From assembly GCA_037176845.1 (NCBI GenBank), contig JAYKXP010000126.1:1-64000 (forward strand): 64,000 nucleotides of DNA, given 5' to 3'. Below, piece by piece: positions 44,590-55,110 of the stretch (the stretch's first letter is position 1; each line of letters opens with the position of its first letter). A model generated the notes under the pieces. That model worked only from the letters and a program-made list of their open reading frames with translations. It was not told the origin of the DNA and did not search any database. The stretch comes from Paramarasmius palmivorus (Eukaryota; Basidiomycota; Agaricomycetes; Agaricales; Marasmiaceae). The translations under genes were made by a program, and so were the position numbers.

Positions 44590-46213
44590 GCTGGTTCCAA
44601 ATCGGCTCCTTTCCTTAAGGCTTAGGGCGATCGATTCTGCAAGTCGCGCTACCACTCAGAACACGATATGAACAGCCAAAGGAATACACTATGGCCCTGG
44701 TCATCCGAGATTTGCCCGTAGTTAACTCCCAGAGATACTAGCAGTAATACTGACAACATTTGATTACACTCGGGTTTAAGTATATGTACTAACTTGAACA
44801 ATTCCCGAACTAATCTTTCCGGGACTCGAAGGAGGAGTTCATCATTCAAGCGAAAGAAATACAAGTATGATGTTAAGCTCTCATCTCTCTGGCTGTATAC
44901 TAATTGCTATCCTCGTTGCTTTCTTCGAAGATCCATGTTGAGTCTTGGGACGCGAGACGAGAAATCCGCACACACCATATCCAGGTTCTGAGTTGGGCCG
45001 CTGCGTGTTCACCTCTCCTAGAACTCGTGTTGGGGGCTGGTACAATTGCCTTGTTAGTTTACTGCGGTGAATACCACGTGAGAGTACCCTGTACAGAACC
45101 TCTGCGGGAACGCTGGTCGGTGTACCCGCGAATCTAATCATCTCGGTGGCTCTGAATGTTCCAAGATCCATCGTATCGATAGTGATATGCGTGTCGCTTG
45201 TGTAAACCGAAGGGTGATACTTGCGGTCAATCCTTGAAAAGAGGACATCAATAGAATGTTGATGGTGGCTTCCAAAAAAACATGCACCAATTACAGGTTT
45301 GCATTGTTAAAGGCTTTTAACACAAACTAGGATTGTTGAATATGATTACAAGAAGCCACAAAAAGCACTATAAACCGACGCCATCCCGCAAGCGAAAGTG
45401 ATCCGTGTGGACTTTGGACACACTTTGTAAGGCGCTCGTATTAGCGCTCAAATCAGGGATATCTTGTCGCTTACCTACGTTACGTATCTTTGTTGCTTCT
45501 TTACCACCATGTCGCGTCGGCTTGGCTCCTCGTAGCTCCTTATTCGGATTGCTCGAATATACACAGATTATACGCAGCCGTGTGCGGTGAAGTTGACGCG
45601 TTACACCCTCGCATGTTTTTTCGCTGTTGTTCACTATATCGTCAAAGTGTTGGAACTACAAGGGTGATTTGAGATGTTTAGAAAGCTCAAAGCTATCACC
45701 GGTGCATTTTGACCTCTTCTTCGGCTTTCTCCATCTCTCCTTCATGTGTCCTATATTCGAGAGGCTGCTTCCTCACTGATATACAGTCGATGGAAACACC
45801 GATTCAATGAAGTACCTAGAAGCTCTGGACCAACCGTTTTCCCCGGCCTGTCTGAAGTATCCCACTATCAGAGTCACCGTACTGTCAAAATCGTGTCATT
45901 CTTGAGCGAGAAGACCTTTGGGTATGCTTCGAAGATCAGTGTTCAACGTTCAAACTTCGCGGCGGTGATTTCCCGCTCGCCTTCCAAATCTCGACACGGG
46001 GTCTCATGACTATCACGCTCATCGGGCCTGGGCAAGGGGCAGGGGCCAGGTGTACTCATTATATGCACTCCTGATCTCGCCTCCGCTCGGCCTTCATAGG
46101 ACATTCAGGCACGGAGTTAGCGGCGTTTAGATGGAAAAATACTTTCCTAGCTAGGACACGGGGAACCTGTAAACGAAAAGTCTATAACAAGGTAAACCAC
46201 AGTGTATCCTGAA
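44590..46213. other. Long stretch without a recognisable gene
   Basis: The frame at 45746-46009 looks mildly coding-like but has no known motif. The phrase CTTCTTCGGCTTTCTCCAT near 45715 vaguely recalls the 3' part of the triple-BTB gene. I cannot call a gene. Confidence 0.35.
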
Positions 46214-46580
46214 CAAGCCTAGCCCGTTGTCTGCCTGGCCAACTCGGCATCATTCTCCACCCCTCACTATCTTCGCCCCACATGACTACACGACCTGTTC
46301 AGCTAGAATCACAAAGAATGAAGCAGATGCCCATGACAAATTTGCCTTCCTTTTGCATCAACTGGGCCCTTCTATCCCACTTCGCTCTTCGTTGTGCAAT
46401 CTCCCACACCTTTTTGCCGAGCATTTTATTCCTCAAGAAATACACATTTTTTACTGGAAGGATTGAAGCTTGTCTCTTGCGGATATGCCTGTGGGACCAG
46501 ATATGGCCTAAGAGGTGTTATAATGGCATCGAGAAATGTCAATTGAGCGGCCTTTGGTCCTCGAGGACCAAGTACCTTCT
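46214..46580 (-). pseudogene. GST pseudogene fragment
   Basis: A diverged copy of the 3' half of the GST gene at 50236-51017. TAGCCCGTTGTCTGCCTGGCCAACTCG.CATCAT corresponds to TAGCCCATCGTCCTCCTTGCCAACTCGACATCAT, with interruptions. GCATCGAGAAATGTCAATTGAG corresponds to GCATCGAGGAATGCCAATTGAA. Frames are broken. Confidence 0.7.
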
Positions 46581-47071
46581 GGAGATCACATTACAAACCC
46601 AACATTTCACGGCTTTTCGCATCTGGTCCTGAATAATCCCTAATCGATGTGTCGTTCCAGACTCCGCACGCAGTTATTGTATTCTCGACCTTGAAAATCC
46701 TGAGTAAGAGAAGGTATCCTATTCAATGCACGGTATGCCGCTCTCCGAGTACGCAAACTTATGAACTGCAGCCGCCACACATCAGTGAAATTGTGCAAAT
46801 GTCCATATGATCCGAAATCACGCACCCCATCCTCCTACTGTTTTTCGGTCTTATGTATTAGGTCTGGATGAGTTGGGACACGAATATACGCGCCTATGCG
46901 GTATTTGAAGGTTTCTGGGCTCTACCGTACAAAACGGACCTGTGGCTGGTGGTACCATGCAGTTGGTGAATTAGAAAACGAATGAAGGAGAACAGAAGCA
47001 GACAAAGTCTCGTATGCGGTCACAAACGATGTATAAAGGGAGGATAGCGCAGATTGAGTGTGGCAGACTCG
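46581..47071. other. Intergenic / promoter of GH30 gene
   Basis: 46690-46745 shares TATCCTATTCA.TG.ACGGTAT.CC with 51380-51404 downstream of the intact GST, suggesting the GST duplication included flanking DNA. No gene seen. Confidence 0.45.
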
Positions 47072-49510
47072 ATGTGGTCGTATATCCTTCCGTTCCTCTT
47101 CCTTTCCTCCTCCTACTGTGGACTTTTTACTGCCGGACAGCAGATCTACGACGTCGTATGTCAATACCTCAATATCTCTATCCTTATTCTCATCCGTACT
47201 TGTAGTGGCAGACGACCTGGGACCGTTCGAAGCTTTTCACTTCATCACCGCCCTCGAGTCCCATTAACTTTGTATCTTCCGATCCACCAGGGGACCTTAC
47301 CATTGGTGTCAATGACGGTTCTATCTACCAGGATATCGTCGGTTTTGGAGGAACGCTAAGTAGGTGGCACATTCATTGCTAGTTTGCAGTGACTGATACT
47401 ACATTACTACATTAGCTGACTCGGCGGCGTTGACGCTAAGCAACTTGAAGGTTCTTCAGCTCGTTCTCCCTCGTTTCGTTCATTAACTGAATTTATCGTT
47501 ATATCAGTCACGAAACTCGAATAACTATTGGAACGTTCTACGTTACATGTTCGACACCACTGACGGCGCCAATGCTGCTGGTCTAAGCTATATCCGTGTT
47601 CCGATCGGTGCATCGGACTTTTCTGCATCTGGTATGGTTTCCTGGTCATGTTGACTTGACGTCATTCTGACATATAGGTTTAGTATATAGTTTGGACGAC
47701 AGCTTAGGCGATACGTCTTTCTCCCAGTTCAACATCAATCGTTCACCGGGGTATCTATTCAGTACGTTGAAGGATATTCTTTCGGTGAATTCGAGGATCA
47801 AGGTACGTTTTCAGTGCTTTGTCATGTAAATTGTGTTGCTGAGTGACTCAAGATTCATATCCTTCCTTGGTCCCCAGTGAGTCTACCCCTTGCGCGTTTC
47901 GGTTGAATATCACGGCTAATCTCCTCGCCCCGTAGCCGGGATGGATGAAAGACAGTGGATCAATGAATGGGGGTACACTCAAGTCGAACATGGTTCAGTA
48001 CTGTATGTTGTTTTATGACATCCAGCCGACGGTAGACTCTAATCGAACACCCAGATTCGACGTACCTTCTCAAAGCCGCTCAAGGTTTCCAAGGGATGGG
48101 GATCCCGTTGTATGCTATTACCATTCAGGTACTTATATCATTGTTAATCAAATGATAATATGATCTGACGCACATCAGAACGAGCCATTGAACGATAACC
48201 CAACGTATCCAACGTGTACAATGACACCATCTATGGAAGGTCAAATCGGCAGGTCGCTCAGAGATAAGCTAAATACCAATGGGCTAGGTAACGTCAAGAT
48301 AATTGGTTTCGAGGTATATGCAGTATCATTCTTAGGGTATTACAAACGACTAACGTTATCTTACATAGCATAATTGGATTTACGCCAGTGATTATCCTAT
48401 CTCGCTCGTACGTTCTTTTTCCAAGTCGCTAAAACTTCATCTGACTCGACTTCGCCTCTAGATCCAGAACTACGGAGATGCCTTTGATGGTGTTAGGTAT
48501 GAGTTTCCAGGCTGTCTTTGAACCATTTTTTTAATCATCGTATCAAGCTTTCACTGTTATGAAGGCTCAGTTGCGAGCCAGGACGCATTTCATCAAGCAT
48601 TTCCTTCAAAGGTGATAACATTCAAACCTTGACACATTTGCGTTATTAGCTGACCTCCGTACTTCCCTCAGTCAGTCTATTTCACGGAGTGTGCAGGGAC
48701 GATAGGATCCGATTGGTGGCAAGATATGAAGGTATTGATCCATACACTACCTCTTGGTGCGATTACATGCTAATGTGGTTGTTGAATGAAGTGGTATATC
48801 GATAATCTGTGAGAAAGGGCCTTCAAATTCCAAACATACAATTGACATCCCGAATAGCTGGGTCGGAAGCCTGGAGCATAATTCCAACTCTGTCAGCTAT
48901 TTTCGTTTCTATTCTTCTTGCATACTTCTGCTCACTACAAGTCGGTTGACACAGGGTTTAATGTGGAACATAGCTCTCGATGGATCAGGAAAGCCGATCC
49001 TCCCCGGGTCTAGCAGCTGTACCTCTGGTTGCCGCGCCCTCGTTTCCATTAACTCCGACGGAAGCTACAGCTACAATCAAGAATTCATCTCTATGGCTCA
49101 TGTTTCCAAAGCAACCATCCCGAGAGACCCTGGAGGACCCGTAGGGAAACGCATTGGCGTAAGCACGAGTGGATCGCTCGGTTGGGCGGTGAGAGTTGGT
49201 GCGTTCGTTACGCAAAGAACAAGTGGAAGCGACTGGTCGAGGTATTCGTTGGTTGTTATGAATTGTGAGTGTAGACTTGCTTCTGCGTTTCCCGGGGAGA
49301 TGCTTATATGTATGCGTTTGATGAACAGGGAATGATAACTCAGCAAACGGTTGGAATCCGCAACCTGTTACAGCAAGCATCAGCTTTCGGGATTTGCAGG
49401 TTGGTTATTCGAGTTTAATGCACCGCTTCAGAGAAACTAAAGCTGAGAGTTAGGCAACGTATACATTTCCAGTTGGAATTACGACTTTATGGTGGTATGC
49501 CTCTCGATGA
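47072..49510 (+). CDS. Secreted GH30 endo-beta-1,6-glucanase (18 exons)
   Basis: Exons are 47072-47155, 47206-47359, 47416-47450, 47508-47631, 47678-47802, 47853-47876, 47936-48002, 48055-48128, 48179-48313, 48369-48407, 48462-48496, 48548-48611, 48672-48731, 48791-48807, 48858-48891, 48955-49264, 49329-49399 and 49454-49510 (502 residues). A signal peptide covers residues 1-22. The mature enzyme begins near WQTTWDRSKLF. Family landmarks are DIVGFGGTLTDSAALTL, GLSYIRVPIGASDFS and WSPPGWMKDS. The acid/base Glu is E231 in QNEP. The nucleophile is E326 in VYFTECAG. SLEHNSNSGLMWNIALDGSG and a C-terminal beta domain follow. It hydrolyses beta-1,6-glucan (pustulan-type) in fungal cell walls, for remodelling or attack on other fungi. 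Confidence 0.95.
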
Positions 49511-50235
49511 TTAAGGACTGCGCACATTGAATATCACTATTCAATGAAACAAAGTGGTAACGATGTATTGGTTCAGAATCATGTACTAAATATAAAAACA
49601 AATTTTGTGTATACTTCCACCTGCGTCTACGATCCGCTTTCTCATTTTCTATATGACTACCGTTAACTCTCACTGCTGCTAGCGCGAATAGATCCCTTGC
49701 GTACTTTGTTCATTCCGGAAGCCACAGACCCTTCAGATGCACCTCTGCTTTTACATTATGCATTGACAAGTGCGACAGCTAACACCTACATTCGACAGAT
49801 AGAATTGACTGTGGCTCCCCTTACAGACAACTTTGGAAATATTACCATCAGTTTTGTCGGAGTTTTGTTTTTGTGGTTTACAACCATTCTACTTATCGCA
49901 TGTCTTTGTTTGCGTGCAACCTCGTTCGGCCTCGTTCTCGTGTATCATTCTCACTGAGTGGGGATCGCCTCATCTCAACGTCTAATAAACAAGATAACAA
50001 TTTTTTCACCGGGCTAATACCCCAGCTAGCCGGCTAACTCTCAATGTACCCGTAGCCTTCTATTATCATGAACTATCTTGGCTCTAGCCTGAGTGTTTAC
50101 TAGCATCAGGAGCCGGGTGTACTCTGATTAAAACACCCATTTGTCAAATAGGAACACTGTACTCCATAATTCTGCTTTTTACATTGAGAACGAAGACCTT
50201 TAGCACGGCGTATCTATATGGCAAACTGTACAATT
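49511..50235. other. Intergenic between convergent genes
   Basis: The 86-codon frame at 49697-49957 ends in a hydrophobic stretch but has no recognisable family. Otherwise nothing seen. Confidence 0.4.
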
Positions 50236-51017
50236 TTACTTCAATTTCTCAAATTCCGCGAGATCCCGAACAAGTCTAGCCCATCGTCCTCCTTGCCAAC
50301 TCGACATCATCTTCCACTCCTCGCTATCCTCGCCCCAGATGATTCTAAACAAGACGAACTGTCCAGCTATCGCGAAATCAAGGAAGCAGACTGTATCGCC
50401 CATGACAAATCTATCCTCCTTTCGCATCCACGAGTCCACCTTGGCCCATGCACTTTCTACACTCTTCCACGCCGCTTCTCTCTTCTCTGGAGCCATGACC
50501 TGCTCCGAAATTCCGTAGCTGCTTAGGAAGTGTTCCCTGCTGCGAGGGCTGAGGATTGTTGCCTCTTGCGGGGGGACTAGTGGGCGCATAGCCGGTCCAA
50601 GGAGTGCTCTAGAAGCATCGAGGAATGCCAATTGAAGAGCCTTTGTTCCCTGAGGAATGAGGGCTTTCTCAGGATCGCTGGGATACGTGGCCTCCAGGTA
50701 CTCGACGATCTTGATGGAATCACAGAGGCGGACGTCTGTGCCAAAGTCGTGGATAGCAGGAAGTGTGTACTTCGGCTGGCCATTTGGTTTAGTTGCCGTT
50801 GGCGCAGCTCCTATCGACTTCATTGTTTCTTCGATGTCGGGGAACTCGACCCAGACGACTTCGTAAGGAAGCTTCTTATAGTTCAGAGTATATCTGTCAA
50901 AGGTGAGCAATGCTTTAGGAACAAAGTTATGGTTGTGAACGCTTACACTACTCTTCGCGTATTTGGTGACCAAGAAATACCGTCGTATTTGCATGAAATG
51001 TCGTAGAATCGAATCAT
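50236..51017 (-). CDS. Glutathione S-transferase (2 exons)
   Basis: Minus-strand exons are 50947-51017 and 50236-50893 (729 nt, 242 residues). The start MIRFYDISCKYDGISWSPNT precedes the splice into YTLNYKKLPYEVVWVEFPDI. The thioredoxin-like N-domain has KYTLPAI (cis-Pro) and DSIKIVEYLEATYP, where the Asp-Ser/Glu-Ser type glutathione-binding turn is expected. The C-terminal helical domain includes DTVCFLDFAIAGQFVL. The family conjugates glutathione, or cleaves ethers in some basidiomycete homologues; the substrate is unknown. A degenerate duplicate lies at 46214-46580. Acts in the cytosol as a dimer in known relatives. Confidence 0.9.
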
Positions 51018-51111
51018 GTCTGGCAGTGTAGGTTGTGGTTCAAGTTGAGGACTGTTTCAATGCCCCATGAAAAGGTTCGATTTTATACTTCTCACGGCAG
51101 TTTCAATATGA

Positions 51112-51300
51112 CTCGATTTCTCTAAATTTAGAGAATGCTCTCATTGGTAGCATGAAGATGCCGCAACAAATGCTGTTCCGCAACTGATGTCTCATTACAT
51201 CAGAGCTACTGCTGCGCAAAGTAGAATTCAATGTTACACGCAGCTTGGGTATGTGGTCGTGACTCGACTGATCGATGTATCTTTTGAGACTGTGCATTCA
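51112..51300. repeat. Dispersed repeat shared with 10185-10335
   Basis: Second copy of the repeat described at 10185, with an extra 20-30 bases (AAAGTAGAATTCAATGTTAC) before TATGTGGTCGTGACT. Confidence 0.75.
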
Positions 51301-51858
51301 GGTTTTGCGCTAGAAACCCTGAAAATGGTTTATATGCCGAGATGCCTGGTCGTCTAATCAGATGGGAACATGCTGCACTAAGTATCCTATTCAGTGTACG
51401 GTATACCTCGAGGCATAGTCACATACACCCCGTCCGTCTATATTGCATACAACTCCACTTCTAGTGTTTTGATCTGTTCTATGAGATCCATAACGCATTG
51501 ATACTGGAGAATGGAACCAGAAAGTGAGGCATCTACGCTCGAACAGGAACCCATCAAGTGAATGGGTTTCAGGGACTCGATGGGATCAAGGGATATTCTC
51601 CGTGCAATTGTGTATTATGCTGTGTCTTCAGTGCTCAATGTCACATTAAACAGCCTCTGTATGCGGTGCTCAGAGTCCATATCGCTAGCATCACTGAGTA
51701 GGCGCTTCGGCGCTTAACATGCGAGATCTCGGATACCTCCGGTTTTCCCATACGCTAAATTGTCCAAACCTCAGGAAAGCATCCTAAAGTCGTATCTAGT
51801 TAGGTACGGCGGCGGACTAATCGCGGCATTTAGTTTACAGCATGCGCCAAAGTATGCT
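51301..51858. other. Intergenic, nothing recognised
   Basis: Spacer between the repeat and the 3' end of the double-BTB gene. GAGATCTCGGATACCTCCGG at about 51724 is a distant look-alike of the BTB upstream motif but has no adjacent start. Confidence 0.4.
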
Positions 51859-53444
51859 CTAAGCATTTACCAACCCTTGAAACGACGAAAGCGACAAAGG
51901 CTCGTTACTCTCCAACTCCCGAAGCAGAGTCTGTACCCTTTGCAACACCTGCCGCCACGTCAAAAGCTCCATGCCCTTTGCAACATCCACCACCTTGTCC
52001 ATATACTCATCTAAAACTACATTGAAAGCACACCTCGACGACGTAGCATGCCGAATAGCCCTAATTACGTCCGTGGTATGATGTTGAAGGCGTATGATCT
52101 CGTCCCGGAAGTAAGAAGCAGCATATCTAGCGGCAGGAAGCTCATCGGGGATAGAGTCAACAACAGATTTGAGTTTCTCGATAGATTTGGTGTGTTGGGA
52201 TTTGTATAACGCCTTGGGTTGAGAAGCCGATTAGCGTTTGTGTTTAAGAAAGCTCAAGGCTTACCCAAGCATAAACAAAGTCTGGTTTGTGCCCCATAAT
52301 CTGCAAAACCTGGTCTACGCGAAGCTTGAGAGTAGTCCGTGCGATCTCATCCAGGTTGGGTGGGTCTGTGAGGAGGTGGAGACACGACAAGATCTGGAGC
52401 GCTTCTGCTGGACGGGAGTTATTCTTTCTGAGTAGTCATAGTTAGCATATATCCGAGTGACGGAGCTTAGCGACGAACTTGATTTGTGCTTTGCATTTCT
52501 TGAAAGCCACCTGATGATCGTACTTGTCGGCTGCGACGGTCAAGTCGATCAAGGTTTGAAGGTTTAGAGTGTTCAGGTTGATACGGTCGTGGTAATCGAG
52601 GTGTGTGTATTGGAGAAGAAGTTCCAAGATCTCTTTGAGGTGGTCGGTTTGGACGACACAAGGGAAAGTTCGGGGGGCAGAGTTTGGGCGAAGAAGGTTT
52701 TTGCAGGATTGTGCGATGTTGTCTTTGTGGGCGCCTAGTAATTTGCCGTCGGAAGATTGGAACAGAACGTCAATTGCAAGAGTACATGGTGGGCTGCCAT
52801 GAGGTACTGGGCACGCGATCAAATCTGCTGATGATTTAGACATTGGGATAGGATCATACCAATACAGGAAGGAATAGCTGGCTTCAGGATATGCTCGAGA
52901 TGAGAACCTGAAGGGGTTTTGAGTAGTTTCAAGAGATCGAGAGCTTCGTCGGCACGCTCTGATGCGCGTTTCCTGGGAAATAATAGTAAGTGCTAAGATT
53001 TGGGGAATGAAAGGGGAGATGAGGAATGACGCACTTGAGAACGGCTTGGCACTCCTCACCAGCTAACCAGTTACCATATTTATCGGCGGCAGCAGCGAAA
53101 TCAATCAAAGTCTGCAACTTGGTGCTCAGCAGCAGCTTCTGATCATGGTGATTAAAGTGAGTATATCGAAGGAGAAGCTTGAGGATTTCTTCATTCTCGG
53201 TGAGTTGAACGATGTCCTGGATATCGTGTGTGACGGAGTCGATGAGAGGGAAGCCAGTACAGAACTTTGCGAGATTGTCTTTGTGGGCACCGAGTCGCTT
53301 GCCGTATGAAGATTAGAGGATGATATCGACTGGAAGAGGACATTTGTGGGTCCCTAGAAGGGCTTAGAGAAGGATTGGAGTATGATTTATCGTTCTAAGG
53401 ATGTATTACAGGTAAAACGTACAGGTGCACGCTAGTATGGCCAT
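51859..53444 (-). pseudogene. Double-BTB gene with one in-frame stop
   Basis: Minus-strand exons are 53423-53444, 53035-53362, 52860-52972, 52479-52824, 52265-52427 and 51859-52212. They sum to 1326 nt and every junction is in phase. Unit 1 has LPVDIIL-stop-SSYGKRLGAHKDN. CAA of the invariant LQSSDG motif has become TAA, at about residue 20. Unit 2 (CTLAIDVLFQSSDGKLLGAH, RYxxHxD-type QYTHLDYHD, AADKYDHQ) and the C-terminal domain (FVYAW|ALYKSQHTKSIEKLK, NVVLDEYMDK) are intact. Exon lengths 328 and 163 match the triple-BTB gene. Either a very young pseudogene or, from the ATG at 52843, a shorter one-BTB protein. Confidence 0.75.
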
Positions 53445-53564
53445 TGTTGTCTGCAGCGTTGAAGAAAATGACGGTGAAAGTGGGATGATGGTGGTTAAGA
53501 ACGTCGAGAGCTTGCTAACGTTGGCTAAAGAAAAAGAAGCAGCGAGCATCCGTGACGGGTGCTA

Positions 53565-53578
53565 GGACCTCGGACACC
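53565..53578 (-). promoter_or_regulatory. Shared BTB upstream motif (copy 3)
   Basis: Reads GGTGTCCGAGGTCC on the coding strand, 121-134 bases upstream of the ATG at 53444. Confidence 0.45.
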
Positions 53579-53845
53579 TCTTCATCTCGTTCCCCGCTTG
53601 ATGTTTGTCAGGGTCAATCGTTACAATTCCTCCTTCATATAGTCTAACCTTTAGTACCGTGCCCAGTAACAAGTAAGACTCCATAAAGCTCAAATGTTTT
53701 CTGGAGTGAAAGGCCTGATAAACGGCTGCTTCCTTCACAGATCCAAGAGAGCAAACCCTATTTACAGTATTGTCATGCTGCACGTTCTTCTCTGTTAGGT
53801 AATTCGGTTGATGGACGATTACATGCAACTTGCAGAAAACGCTGC

Positions 53846-54654
53846 CTACCCCCTCCGCGGAGTCAACTGGCGCATCTGACTCTGCACATCGTCCCACCTT
53901 GGGAAATCACGAGAAGCTTCCAGGACCTTCGTCATTCACTGATCAAGCGCCTTATCGTACTGACACTTCTGCATTGTAGCGTTGCGGATCGCGTTCATCG
54001 CGGACACAGTAGGTATCGAACCTCTGACCTGGTCACGAAAGAACTCCGCTGCGGTTTTGACGGCAGGTGGAAGGCCTGAGGGCATCAAATCAAGAGTGGT
54101 TTCGAGCCTGTCGGCTTGTTCTTTGTACAAAATCTAGATAGCGACGAATGTTAGTGCGACATTTTGGAGTGTTTTGATAGAAAAAGGACATACCCAGGTA
54201 AAGAGAAGCTGGGTACGGTTTCCCATAACTCGAATAGCGTAGTCTACTCCCAGACGTGCGGTTGGACGAACGATATCATCGAGATCATAGGTGTTGAGGT
54301 CGTAGAGCAGCGGGAATATTCGGAGAGCTTCTGCTGGATTTTCAAGGGCACGCTTTCTGTGGAATGATTGAGATTATAGTTAGAAAACTAGAGAAAAGGA
54401 ATAGCATGGCGACGTACCGGAGAACTGTGTGGCAAAGCCTGCTTACACTCGAGTTCCGGGAGTTGTTTGCAGCATTCGTCATATCCATCAAGGTTTGCAA
54501 ATCGACTTTGCATAGCTCGTCGGGAGTACTGTCCAAATCGTAGGATGAATATTTGCGAGGAAGGTTCGAAATTTGGTCGCTCGCTATTGATGGTCAAAAT
54601 CATGAGAGGTATTTGATATGGTAGCTGAAGGCACTGACGTGGCTGGTGAGACAT
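53846..54654 (-). CDS. BTB-half-less BTB-family protein, probably truncated
   Basis: Minus-strand exons are 54639-54654 (MSHQP), 54418-54583, 54194-54356 and 53936-54133, ending in TGA at 53936 (180 residues). Content: DQISNLPRKYSSYDLDSTPDELCKVDLQ (second half of a BTB), then KRALENPAEALRIFPLLYDL, LLFTW|ILYKEQADRLETTLD and CQYDKALDQ. The 163-base exon matches its paralogues. The stop replaces the Trp of the NEWMRKVLE motif (TGG to TGA). Thirty more codons in the same frame (MTKVLEASRDFPRWDD..) remain alive to a TAG at 53846. The first BTB half is absent, as in 43665-44444. It could be a functional short form or a decaying copy. Confidence 0.65.
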
Positions 54655-54784
54655 CCTATCTCTTTCTTTGATGCGGTACTGGAACCTGTAGCGTAAAAGT
54701 AGCTTGACGGTCACGATGAAGTCCAGAATCAAGAGAGCAACCAAAGAGCAACGACTACGAAAAAGGCTTACCACGTGCATTGAA

Positions 54785-54798
54785 GGACCTCAGACACC
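54785..54798 (-). promoter_or_regulatory. Shared BTB upstream motif (copy 4)
   Basis: Reads GGTGTCTGAGGTCC on the coding strand, 131-144 bases upstream of the ATG at 54654. It lies in the divergent promoter shared with VPS10. Confidence 0.45.
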
Positions 54799-55110
54799 GT
54801 TCCCCAATTTGACTTGGTCTCTTCCCTTCTTAGCTGCCTCGATTTTCCTGCTGACACGAACAACATGCGATGGCCTAGAACGCTATCAGAGGCCTTTTCC
54901 CCGGCAACACATGGACAGCGGCGAGCTCAGTGATAGAAAAAGAAGAAAGCAACCGTTGGCAGGCACGACAATTATAGAATGGCTGTGCACCTTACCGCCG
55001 GCAGCAAACCCTAACCTCGAGCTTATTACCCCGCTCTGTCACATGACTGCACAGTCTATTGACGTGTTCCTCACCGCCTCCGCCTGTCTGCAACACCCAC
55101 GACGACGACA

